The translations under genes were made by a program, and so were the position numbers. This document shows, piece by piece, positions 1 through 35,566 of a DNA stretch of 64,000 nucleotides. The stretch is from Apostichopus japonicus (lineage: Eukaryota > Echinodermata > Holothuroidea > Aspidochirotida > Stichopodidae), in the NCBI RefSeq assembly GCF_037975245.1, contig NC_092572.1:23294489-23358488 (forward strand). Reading direction: 5' to 3'. The first letter of the stretch is position 1, and each line of letters opens with the position of its first letter. The notes under the pieces were generated by a model. The model ran no database searches, was not told the origin of the DNA, and worked only from the letters and a program-made list of their open reading frames with translations.

Positions 1-96
1 TACCCATTCTCACTTTTATCTGCATTGCTCACCTGGGGCCTGGGGGGGGGGGAGGGGAGGGTAAGATATTTTCAATAATGTTGATTCCTTCCTTAC

Positions 97-16801
<16,705 letters not shown>

Positions 16802-18689
16802 TGACTTTACTTGGAGTTTTCTTTGAAGCTATCCATGTTAACTTCTACCTTAAAAAAAAAACTAATGAAGGAAAAAGTCTTAAAATCAAGTTTAACAGTG
16901 ACAACTAAATCAGTTACTTTGCACTGGTGTATTTTTCTGCTTTCTACGTGTTTGCCATTATTTGTCAAATTTCTTATATATTACATTTAAAATAATAAAA
17001 TAAGTTAATAAGCGTAGTCACTTAGCGGATGGGATTGGTCTCTTGAGCCAATTTTTGGGAGTGAAGGGGTACAAGATTATGCTTTTCCCTCTCTCCCAAG
17101 TTTGTAACTTTTCCACCACACGTTGATGGATAATGCAGCTGGACACTTGGAAAAGTATCCAGCTGAGAGCGCAAGGAAATCAAATGACTTTTTTTTTTAG
17201 TCTCAAATACTTCATAATGAACTATCTTCGGGAGATGTATTTATATCCTATACTACAGTAAGACACATGAATTAGCTATACTAAAAATACTAAAAAGTCA
17301 GAAAAATCAAGTAAAATATCTTCGGAAACAGCCTGAAATTCCGCTGGTTTTTCTACCGTCTACCTGCCAAGCGAGTTTTGAAGCATAGGTCACTACATGA
17401 AATCTTCGAGAATCTGAAGAACTAGTTTTCAACAAGGAAGGTAATTTAAATTTTTCTCAGTTAAGAATGAGCCGAAACGGTAATTATACACTCCAGTTTA
17501 TAATAATACTTTCAAACCTGTATATTAAGTTTCTTCATTTCGTCCCAGAATCGTCCGTCCAGTAAACATCTTCCAATGAATGAATTTTGCTTAGGGCTAT
17601 AGCCTACTTGAATAGCAATAAAATAGTTTAGTCGTGATTTCAATAAAATACACTTTTGGGTTACAAACCTCGGATGACCAGTGTTTTAATTAAAAAACAA
17701 AGTTCTTTACTTAAATTGCTTCACTTCAGTACCAGCATAATAATGTAACTATAGATAAACTTGCATTCATACCATTTTCAGTATCGTAACCAAGCAACGC
17801 TGCTCGGTGAATTGGCCTAAACTGTGACGTATTCTTTAGAGAATTACAAAAATGAACAGTTTTCTGACTTGAAGTTCACTTAACATGAGATTTTGTTGAG
17901 AGAAAAGCTATAGAATACTTTAAGAAAAATGCAATTATTTTTTATATTGTTTTTATTTATCATACCGGATAAAATTATATGTCTATGGTAATTCTGTATG
18001 ACGCCCATCTGAGCTTTACTCTTTAGTTATCTTGCAAAGATTTCTCTATTTGGAATATAGTATAATAATTATTATATAATTTATTATAATAATATTGATA
18101 GGTATACTAACATGTCATTGCGTATATGTTGGAATAAGTCACGAACGTTAACTAAACATGTAATATATTTTAAGATACATCTATAAAAACAAGCACAATT
18201 GATTTATTGTTTTATTGATAAACGAACTTTACAGTACTGTCACGCGAATGGGGATATATGAGAAATGTAAACGAAATATAAGTCAAGTCGAACTGAGGGT
18301 TATACTCTCCCATTTATATGCATTCCGTATTGTGCGTCCGCTTCCAACCAACGCCTTATTTTCCTATCCGTCGATCCTCTGTTATTATATCATTTAAACG
18401 ACAGATACAAAACAGACACCAAAGATACAAAAGAGACATTTAAGGTATGCATAAAATACAAAGGCAAGCTTATTGATTGCATGACAAGAGTAACATACCA
18501 TGAACAGTATGTATAACGTTCGTTTCAACTGTAATCCAATTGAGTGCTTGTCTTGGAAACCTTCTGACTCTTTGACCTCCAACTTGTGATGATAAGGTTA
18601 TACCGCCAATGTTTTGTATATGACAGGGTTTTCTAAAGCTGTGCAGGTGCCGCATCATAGTATTAACATGTACTTCCGGCCTTTTGTCT

Positions 18690-18860
18690 TAGATCATGTG
18701 CAGCATTATGTTCCCCTTGTATGGGGAATCGTGATACACACTTGACGATGATCACACAGTCGCAGTCTCGATGCAAGGGGACTGGGATTGAGATGGGATC
18801 AACCGTTTGGTTTTTCGTGCCGAGGTACTTTCTTGAGTGACTTTTCTTTAAAAAAAAGAA
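18690..18860 (+). repeat. Dispersed repeat family 2, copy 2
   Basis: Matches the reverse complement of 4843-5010 over about 165 bp. Both copies share GATGATCACACAGTC and GTCTCGATGCAA and end in a T/A-rich block after GACTTTTCTT. Confidence 0.7.
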
Positions 18861-20120
18861 GTATTAATGTACACCCGGTTAAAGGTTTAACCATTGATGG
18901 AAAACTGCCTAACAAGACCTACTTATTTACAGTTTGCTTTATATTTGTCTTGCTTATCCTTGTATAAAAGTAAACCCATTGATAAACGCCTGGAGGAGTC
19001 GAGGTGATTCTTTTGGTATTTATGACATTTTAATTATGCATGTAGTATCATTAGAGAACCTACGTCGATATCTCAATTGAACATAATCAAGACATGACAG
19101 CTATTTGATATTGTCCTTATTCAGATTTCTATCCGTCGCGAACTGCTTTTACTTTGCAAACCCGGCCAGCCAGCTGGATTAAGAGAACTATTAAAGCTTT
19201 TAACAAAACCAGACTTTACGACAAGGCTATTCAATTTATATAGAAACGATTGCATTATTAGTATCATATATACTTTTACACTGGCAGTTAAGTTTAATGT
19301 ACTGCATACAATAACCGCCGCAATGAGAGAAAACAAATAAAGCTAATTTTGAGTACTCCTAGCTCTGGAAAGCAGTGCTTCTGCACTGAGCAGGACTACC
19401 CTCATTAAAGATGACAATAATAAAAAATAATAATAATATTGTAGATTGAAATATATATACTGTAATGGTATAGAAATTCGATTCCTTTTCCTTTTTTTTC
19501 CTGTTGGATTTTACTGGTAGAAAGAAGCCTGTGGGAAGAAGCCTTTAGCCTGTCTCCATCAATTAATTTCATTTTGCTTTGTAGCAGAATGAAATTTGAT
19601 CTTGATATAGAGTAACTTTATCGTTCACGCAAGTATTATTCACTCCTCCCCACCCCCATCCCCCCTCTCCAAAGAGTCAGGAAGGTATGCACTTGCTTTT
19701 TGTATACATAATGTAACGTTGTCGCACTAACTTGAAAAGTGATCGGACATTTTGTTATCAAATCGAGTCATATTAAAAAACACGACCATTCTGTTATTTT
19801 GTAGTCAGTGCAGTATGTGTCTTCTGAAGGCTTAAAACAAACGATCAATACCAAACCTTCAGAGGCCTCGAGAGACAGGTCAAACCATGGGGACAATACT
19901 GTCCATGGCTCCCGGATTTTTGACTTGATATTTTTTCCTTTTATTCCAAAGTTTCTTGGCAGCCCTTTTCATACCCTCTTTTTGAGCCTGGGTCTTGAAA
20001 CTGCAGCTCCTATTTAAGTCATCCTTTCGTCAGGCCAATATTAAATAGCCTATCACCGTATGCCACTGAAATACTGATTATTTGCAAAACGCTGATTATT
20101 TGCATTTGAATTTCAGAAGA

Positions 20121-20293
20121 AAAATCCGACGAGTTCAGAGTGACTCACTATTATCAGAGTGACTCACTAGAGTGACTTATTATTATTATTATTATTATTA
20201 TTATATTAAATTATTATTATTATATATATTATATTATTATATTATATTATATATTATTATTATTATTATATTATTTTATTATTATTATTATTA

Positions 20294-20338
<45 letters not shown>

Positions 20339-20356
20339 TATTATTATTATTATTAC

Positions 20357-20443
<87 letters not shown>

Positions 20444-20470
20444 AAATCCGACGAGTTCAGAGTGACTCAC
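20121..20470. repeat. TTA microsatellite flanked by 28-bp direct repeats
   Basis: About 265 bp of TTA/TAT triplets (20178-20442). A 28-bp sequence beginning AAAATCCGACGAGTTCAGAG is present exactly at 20121-20148 and again at 20443-20470. A partial third copy (CAGAGTGACTCACTA) lies just before the triplet run. Confidence 0.93.
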
Positions 20471-21057
20471 GAAACTATTTTAAAGTGATAATGAGCGTAA
20501 ATGTTCCATGTCGGTTCAAATAAATTAAAAATCGGGAGCAATAATATATCCTGTATGAATATGATCATGCGCTGTCCAATGATTGCATCGCACAACAAAC
20601 TCTTATCTACAACGACAAACTACCGTGGCACCCTTTACCATGTCACGGTTACAGGAGGGAATTTCAACTTGGAGACGAGTAATTCCTTTGATGCAACAAT
20701 CCTCCTTCGCTCGCAATGCCCCCCCCGCCCCTTCCCCCCCCCCCCCCCAATGCTGTTCGTTGTTTCATTTGTTTAATTGGTCCTTCATTCGATTGATTGG
20801 GCCTTAATTGGTGCATGGGCGACTCTGAGTTTGTGATGTAGTGTTTCTTTGTTAAAATTTGTGTTATATTTTAATTTATTTTTACGTCGATCCCTCATCT
20901 CCCAGAATGCGTACATATATACAGTATAGTGACTCAGCAAACAGTACAGAATCATGTCAATGTACAAGCTACTTTATTGTTTACAGTACTTTTACGCTTG
21001 AAGCTCACATACACCCAACAGGATAGAAATTAATTGCATGCAACCCGCGTTGTGAAA

Positions 21058-28227
<7,170 letters not shown>

Positions 28228-28307
28228 ACATTTTTGAATATTAGAAATACATAGAAATTCTGCCATATGCAAATTCCTGTCATCTGAAACAAGAAAAATC
28301 AAAAAAT

Positions 28308-28625
28308 GTAACATAGTGTATGTTAATTGTCATTGCATTAAGAAGAGGTAAGTGTTCAACCAAACCTGTTATACATTATGGAACAGTGTCGTACTGTAAC
28401 ATAGTGTATGTTAATTGTCATTGCATTAAGAAGAGGTAAGTGTTCAACCAAACCTGTTATACATTATGGAACCGTGTCGTACTGTAACATAGTGTATGTT
28501 AATTGTCATTGCATTAAGAAGAGGTAAGTGTTCAACCAAACCTGTTATACATTATGGAACAGTGTCGTACTGTAACATAGTGTATGTTAATTGTCATTGC
28601 ATTAAGGAGATGTAAGAGTTAAGTG
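28308..28625 (+). repeat. 88-bp tandem repeat, about 3.6 copies, just after PSMC4
   Basis: GTAACATAGTGTATG recurs at 28308, 28396, 28484 and 28572, exactly 88 bp apart, nearly identical. It starts 80 bp after the stop codon, so it may be in the 3' UTR if the distal poly(A) signal (AATAAA near 28676) is used. Confidence 0.95.
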
Positions 28626-29809
28626 TTGTAATACTGTAGCCGTCTAGAGTATGTAAGCAATACCTTTGACAACATAAATAAACATGTTATATGCTGTAGC
28701 AGTGTCCTACCTGGTTTGTATTATTACTATGTGTGTTTTCTTACAGGGTTATGTGACCTATGTACCAGTATGTAACCTATACCTTGTCATTGTACATTAC
28801 GTATCCAGGTTATTGAGATTTGTAATGATAAATACTAAATAGCTAATCCAGGCTAGTTATTGTAATGTAGCAGCTTAGTAAAACAGGTAAGGTTTACCTG
28901 TAATTAATGTGATATAAAAACTACTTAATGAGAGTAATTACAAGTGATAACATAATTAATAATTAGATAATTAAAATTACATAATTAATTACATAAGCTT
29001 TGTCCTAAAGACAAGATTGCATTCATCCAACTATTAAGTGCAGGAGTGAAAGATAAAAAAAGTGTTTTAGTAGATTAATGATGTAATTTCCAATTACAGA
29101 AAACAATGCTTTTCACTGTTGTTAATTTATTCTCAGTCCTGTGTGTAATTTCCCTTCTATAGTGAGAGCTGTGGTAGTCTCACAAACCCAAGAAAGAAAG
29201 CAAACAACACATCAGTTTGCCTTGTGTAATTTCTTTTGTTTCTCTGAAATAGCTACATTATTATCAAACACGGTTTATTATTCAACACGGTTTATTACTT
29301 AACACGGTTACTAATAAGCATGGTTGTTTCTAACGAGTAATCTCATGATGTAACTTTAAATCCTTAAAATTTCTTCCAACAAATAAATGAATACTCTGCA
29401 CAGGTGACAGACAGGGGCAACATATTCTACTCTGTTTAAAAGGGTGGAGGGGGGGGGGGGTGGGGGAAGGGGGAGTTGTTATATTAAGCTACCCAGGTAT
29501 ATAGAACAAATACTTGTTATTTACCAGACTGAGAAAATGATGAAAGTTGAATAGCTATACAACAAAATATTTACAAATTATTTACATATATATATACAAA
29601 GCTGGTGATCATCTAACTCCACCAAACAAGGAAAGATGTGGTACCGTGAGGTCAACATCTTCTACTGCAAAGAGCAACTTGAAAATCAGGCGTTGAATGC
29701 TTACAGTTTAAAAATGAAAAATTGCTTCACATTTTAAATTTGTGGGGTTCAAAGTTTTCAATACGTAGATTGAACCTTTCAATACATTAGGTGAGCCTTT
29801 CCATACAAA

Positions 29810-30050
29810 GGAGTGTTAGCTCAGTGGTTAACGCCGGTGCCTTTCAATCATAAGGTCCCCAGTTCGAGTCAATCCAAGATTAACGTATGTCGTCCAGTTA
29901 CAGAGTTGATGACAATTAATAATCATGGATGTTAAATATGAATCTAAGAGACTGACCTCGGTTAGCTTGCGGCTTGATAAGCCAATGATGGCTTCTTCGC
30001 GAGTTCCTGTTTGCAGGAGGATCTAAAATACATACATACAATACATAGGA
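29810..30050 (+). mobile_element. SINE family 1, full-length copy
   Basis: The tRNA-like head begins GGAGTGTTAGCTCAGTGGTT, with the A box TAGCTCAGTGG and a B-box-like AGTTCGAGTC about 45 bp later. A roughly 110-bp body follows, then the tail with GATAAGCCAATGATGGCTTC and the palindromic CCTGCTTGCAGG, ending in ATACATACAT. Related copies are at 440-525, 7309-7545 and 51425-51635. The head is not a usable tRNA, because it has no matching 3' acceptor strand. Confidence 0.9.
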
Positions 30051-30894
30051 TCAGCTAAATGGTTGCGACCACATTAATCCCTTCTTAAACTGGCTGATAT
30101 TAGAATATGATGAATGTTACTACTGAGTGAATATTACATCACAGAATCAAACAAGGTACAGCAGCGAGGAACCCATTTCAGTTTATGTCCTACTTCCAAA
30201 ACAGTTGATGAAAGTCTACAAGCGTTACTAAAAATGGGCCTAATTACTTTATATTTTAATCAGCGAGTTATTTTACAAATTCAGTAAATCCTAAAAACTT
30301 TGTCACCAAACAAACGCTATTTCATGTTTCTCTGAGTGTCGTCTACTGACAGGTGCCCCTGACTAACAACACAGCTTTTAAAGCATGGATAACAGGTCAC
30401 TGAATGAGTTGGTATTAAATAATTCAGACCTCGCACCTTGAAGGCATTGAAGACTCGCCCCAAACCGTGTGCGGCCATCTGAAAAAGTTAACTTTCTGTT
30501 GCTTGCAAGTGACGTTTTGTTTGTGTCGCTACAATATGCAGACAGTAATGAAACGAGATACCTTGAGCTGGACCTGAGATGTCCATCGCTGTACACTGTG
30601 CTGTGGGTACTGACTGCAGCTGTATGTAGTGACTGTACACTAGTGTCTAATTACCGACGGTAGCAAAAGCTGTGTGTGTATTTTCTGGGATGATGGTGGT
30701 GTCTAACACCTCATTCAAAACTAGGTCAGATTACTGGCATTAGACGTTTCTTTTTGCGCGAGTCTTCACACCCTTTAAGTATCAAGCACATGGAGAAGCT
30801 TTCAAAACTAAAGACAGTTCTTTTTTTATCACTTGTAGTTACATACTTAGAGAACTAAGAGAAGCCCATTATTTTGGCAGATAGTTCGGACAAT

Positions 30895-31062
30895 TTTCAT
30901 ATGCTAATACCACTGTATACTGTCCTTTACATCATGCTTCAAAGCACTCCCACTGACAGTATGAACAGTTCCTAACCTTTGGCTAATAAAAACACTATAT
31001 AAGTGTATTCTTACTGGTCATACTGTTAGTATGAGTGCTTTAAAGCATGACATGAATGAACA
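30895..31062 (+). repeat. Palindrome-bearing repeat family 3, copy 1
   Basis: Contains the inverted arms CATGCTTCAAAGCACT and, further on, AGTGCTTTAAAGCATGACAT around ACTGACAGTATGAACAG, so it could fold into a long hairpin. The first 100 bp match the reverse complement of 39660-39765 closely. Confidence 0.75.
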
Positions 31063-31379
31063 GCATATATAAATACATTGTCCCTACAGGGTGGTGTTGC
31101 GATTTAAATATTACCAATAGGCCATTCCTAATGGGCCTATCAAATATGGAACCAAACGATCTTCTGCTATTCCGATGCTAATTCAATGATTCCTAATCTA
31201 TGTAACATGTTCATTGGTCATTCCATGTCTAATTCATGAAACCTCATCTAAGCTCTTGGAGTGAGGTGGCACACAGTTAACTTGCACTCATTGCCATCAT
31301 CAGTCAATCCACTTTCCTGATTTCAATCTCCGTCCTCCTGGTGACTGTACGAGAGACAGAGTCTATTTTTTTTTACGTT

Positions 31380-34300
31380 TCATTCCGTTTCCGAGTAATC
31401 GTCCACCATGCCCCTCTTCCTCTGTCGGTCATGCCTGTTCTTTTTGGTCTTGGTATCTTTCCCGGGTTTCGGCTGTTGTCCGATCTTCTTCTTGGACTTG
31501 TTGTCTCCTCTTGTTGACAGGAATGGATGTATTTCTGTAAAAATCATAGAATTTTGAATAATATTCTGATATAACCTGCCATTCCTAATAAACAACAAAT
31601 CAAGGGGAGTGAGTTCACGTACATAAACAATATTACAGGATTTGGTTGGATTTCATTATTCTCATTATGAAATTAAATAGTAACATGTACCATGCTGTCA
31701 AGCATCTGTATTATCTCCCCACCGTCACCCCCAAATGTTATTAACAGGTACATTGCAACCTTAATAGCATCGTGTGAAGTAGTATCTCCTATACCCACAC
31801 AAAAAAATCTCCCCCCCCCCTCAAAAAAATATAAATAAAAGACCCTTCTCCATGAGATGAGCAATTGAAAATGTTGAAAGAACCACAAGGGGTGTCATTG
31901 TTTTGTATCTAAACCGTATTTTCCTTCATATGACATGGATATATTATGCGGTAACAAAGTTTGATCTAGGGGGCCCTCAGGTTACCCTCCAAATGTTCTC
32001 TCTCTCTCCCCCCACCACCACCATGCCCACCCAACCCCCAGACCAAAACAAAAGCAATGACCCTAAAGTTAATTGCAAATACTTGGGGTAATAAGATCTC
32101 TCAGTAAGAGGAAACTTATAAGGTTTGTTCAAACTTGCACATGAGTGACCAGAATTAAACTTTGTTGCTAATGCTACTAATTAAATTTGTACTTTTAATA
32201 ATAGTAGAGTAAGCTGATAATTAATTAAGTAATCAATTTATTGTTCTGTTAAGTTGTAGTAGTTGTAATTGTATCAGTTGGAACAGACATTTCTGCTTAA
32301 TATGATGGGACTCATTTCACCCCCACCCCCCACCCATCCCACACCCCCACCCACCCCCCTCCCCATGGAAGATGAGAAGCTATGTCATAGGTGTACATAC
32401 CGTCACTAGGTGCACTCTCAAGGCTGATATCAAATGTCTTGACTTTTTTCTTCTTCGGTGAAAGGTCTGAGCTCAGTGACCTTTTGTTGGAGTCTGTCTG
32501 AAGGACTTCATCGGTCTGTAAGAAAGAAATAATATCAGAAATGCTTGATATGAAACTTCTAAAGTAGACCTTCCACCAAAGAAATTAAGATAAAAAGCAA
32601 ACTAACAAAGAATGACCTATAACATATGTACACCACATAAGAGAGTGTGTAGGTTTGGTGAAAAGAACACCAGCTCCAGGCCAGTAAACCTCGTCTTCTG
32701 GAGGATCATAGGTCTACGACTATTTTTGTATTTTCGACCTGTTAGTGATGGAGTGTGATACTAATTTATCATATTAACTAGCCCCCTCCCCTCCCCTTCC
32801 CCCACCCCCCCAGGTCTATGAGGGGAAGGAGTATTTTATTTACAATGTGCTTTGAATTTGCTGGAAAGAAAAAGTCTTCCAATGCACGACCACCAAAGCT
32901 GATTTTGGTGGCCCAAACATCAATTCGCGAGATTTGGACCACGGTTGAGGAATTGCTCTGTCACCTCAAAGAGCACATTACGATGGTGATTCTGACAAAG
33001 GAGAAGTATGCTTACAGGGTCCACTGTGGGGGCCCAGGTGGGTTCCTCTGGGTCATCGACTTCTGGTGATATCGGCAAGTATAGCAGTGCTTTCTCGTCC
33101 TCAGCTTCTTCATCACTGAGGTAAAATGAGATGGAGAGGTCAAAAGGTCAAAAAAACATTCACAAAAAACACAATCGGACAAAACTGAGGAAATCTTTGC
33201 TACTACTGTTTGCTTTTTCCTTTCTTTTATATATTCAATTTGTTAAAGAGTGATAAGAACCATTTTCTCATTCTGAATTCTGTGTGGTAACTCTGTAACA
33301 TTGACACATTTTACTCAGGTTTTTTTTTTGGCAATCAAGTTTGGCTGTGATTGTCTGCTTCATGGTGTTTCTTCATCTCCTGAGAAACCATTACAGCTGT
33401 AGAAACCACGTCAACAGAAAATCACACCCAAACTTAATTGAAATGGAACCCGCTTGGTGGCAGGCAAATAAAAAAATTTAAAAAAAATTAAATGCAGCGA
33501 ATAAGTTAGTGTTAAAATTTCATGTAGCACTTGTGAAGGCTCTGAACTTATCTCTGTTTCCTGTGTTCCAATGTTTCCTGTTTAAGAATACTATGTTTCC
33601 TGTGTAAAAATACTATGTTTCCTGTGTAAAAATACTACATTTCCCGTGTAAAAATACTCCCTTTCCTGTGTAAAAATACTATGTTTCCCGTGTAAAAATA
33701 CTCCGTTTCCTGTGTAAAATACTACGTTTCCCGTGTAAAAATACTGTTTCCTGTGTAAAAATACTACGTTTCCTGTTTAAAAATACTATTTCCTGTGTAA
33801 AAATACTACGTTTCCTGTGTAAAAACACTACGTTTCCTGTGTAAAATACTATGTTTCCTGTGTAAAATTACTACGTTTCCTGTGTAAAAAAATACTATAT
33901 TTCCTGCGTAAAATTACAGTTTGCTATACAAGCTTGCACTTTACATAGCAATTTGACCATTTTGCATAGCATATTGCGATGCAATAACAGATAAATTATT
34001 CCCTGAAAAAGGACCAAAGATCTTGAAGTAGAGCAAATGATAGATGTAATTCAAACAAACAGCCACGTCATGTTGTATTAAAAATAATGACCCTTGACCC
34101 TTCCCGTTCTTCCATACCGTAAAACAAAGACCCATGACAACAACACCTCGTCTGTTACTTACCTACTGAGAAATGCAGCAATGGGTTCAACATCGGTCAC
34201 ATCAACGTCTTCATCTTCAATCGCTTTGGCATCTGTAATCCAAATGGGGGGGGAACGTAAAACTAGGACAGGCGTATATCACACGAGAGAATCATTCACG

Positions 34301-35566
34301 TTACATCAAATATCTTACATTTAACGGTTAACACATCTTACTGAAACAGCTCAAAAAATGACATCATTATTAGTGCAACTTTGATCATCTTTCAATCAAC
34401 GAACAAACAAAATTATTTTATAAATATATACATGTAGCATGGAACATGTCACAGTTTTTTGGACATTTTACAAACAGCTCCGCACCATGTGCAGAAAAAC
34501 CACTGATTCATAATGGTTTTTTATTTCAAAATTAATGTAATTTTTAAAACCAAAAAATTACAGAGCCTCTACACTTCTGACATCAGATTCATTTGTTGTT
34601 TCACTTGAGTAAACTCACACATTGAATACTCAAAAGTAACATGAAGGATTCCATCTTGTAAATTATTGAGCACTCAGTAAGGAAGTTCATGATGAGAAAA
34701 TAAAAATTCTGTGAATTTTGAGAAATGTGTCATAATATACTAGTAAATGAAGACAAGTAGTAACTTTAATTTTTTTTTTATCTTATTTTTTATTTACATA
34801 AATTTTTTATTTATTTTTTCTTAAAGTAATTTTCGAATCTGATTCTAGAATTTGATGTGATATCTAACAACCGTTAACAAAATTCATTTTCCAAAAAGGA
34901 TGGTAATTATAAATTCTGGAGCAGTCTGCATATTTTATTATAGATACATATAATCAGAGACCCCTCCATCTAAATCACCTATGTTTGCAGCAGCCATTTA
35001 GCTGATACTATAATTAGTCAGCTCTTCACCGTTTTGACGATTATAGAGATTTTGCATCCCGAAAATATTGGATAAAGATTGACAGAAAATTTTGCCCTGA
35101 CCGATTCGAATCTGTGACCTTTGGGTCACAAGCCCAGTAATCTACTAACTGAGCTATCCACCGTTCCTTGGTTGGACATCACACCAGTCAGAAGCCACAG
35201 TAGCTTGCATACCTTGTAACCAGGGATCTTGGACCCAGTTTCATTAGATGCAACCCAGAAAGTGGCAGGGAAGTGATTTCCGTAAAATGAAATGTTTTAC
35301 TTCAGATCACCATGGTTCATCAGTCTTCATACAATTTTCATGAGCTAAGTTATACTATTTATTAATTCCTCATCTTTCATTTGACCAATAAATATCCTAC
35401 CCACCAGATTGAGAAGATACCAAGATGGCTTCTCTACGTGTGACTCACCAACATTATCTTCTACGGATTTATCTTCGTCTTCGATGTCAAACTCGCTCTC
35501 TCGTTCGTCGTATTCCACGTTTTCGTCCAGTTCCTTAAAGTCTGGTGCGTAGGCACTCCAGTTCTC
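31380..35566 (-). CDS. RBBP5: RBBP5 exons 10-14: acidic binding segments and basic tail
   Basis: Exons: 10, 35449-35566; 11, 34163-34232; 12, 33016-33115; 13, 32401-32515; 14, 31380-31534. Exon 10 encodes [20 protein letters not shown] then [12 protein letters not shown], the acidic segment that contacts ASH2L in the family. Exon 11 encodes [18 protein letters not shown], matching the WDR5-binding EEVDVTSVD motif. Exon 12 has [17 protein letters not shown]. Exons 13-14 end in lysine-rich stretches ([19 protein letters not shown]) and the terminus MVDDYSETE, shorter than and different from the vertebrate end. Confidence 0.94.

Larger units (their letters stand above)
16802..21057. other. Intergenic region between the ABCC gene and PSMC4 (divergent)
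   Basis: No exon could be supported on either strand. The region holds the dispersed repeat at 18690-18860 and a TTA microsatellite with flanking 28-bp direct repeats (20121-20470). Short frames, such as one at 19808-20017, show no recognisable motif. Promoters of both genes should lie here, but I see no firm core element. Confidence 0.6.
28228..31379. other. Intergenic region between convergent PSMC4 and RBBP5
   Basis: Holds the 88-bp repeats (28308-28625), SINE family 1 (29810-30050) and one copy of a palindrome-bearing repeat (30895-31062). No exon could be supported; a short frame at 30469-30663 has no recognisable motif. 3' UTRs of both genes should extend into this interval. Confidence 0.6.

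Noticed and set aside
1-60. ABCC exon 22 at the left edge
   Set aside because: On the minus strand the AG before GTGAGC would give an immediate stop in the required phase; the next exon probably lies outside the window.
16802-21057. A further gene between ABCC and PSMC4
   Set aside because: Frames such as 19808-20017 and 18394-18658 show no conserved motif, no convincing splice partners and no codon bias that I could judge.
29810-29885. Functional tRNA gene
   Set aside because: It has good A and B boxes but no pairing acceptor stem, and the same sequence recurs with a shared non-tRNA tail, so it is a SINE head.
35095-35172. Functional tRNA gene (minus strand)
   Set aside because: The D, anticodon and T regions look tRNA-like, but the acceptor ends do not pair and a non-tRNA body follows.
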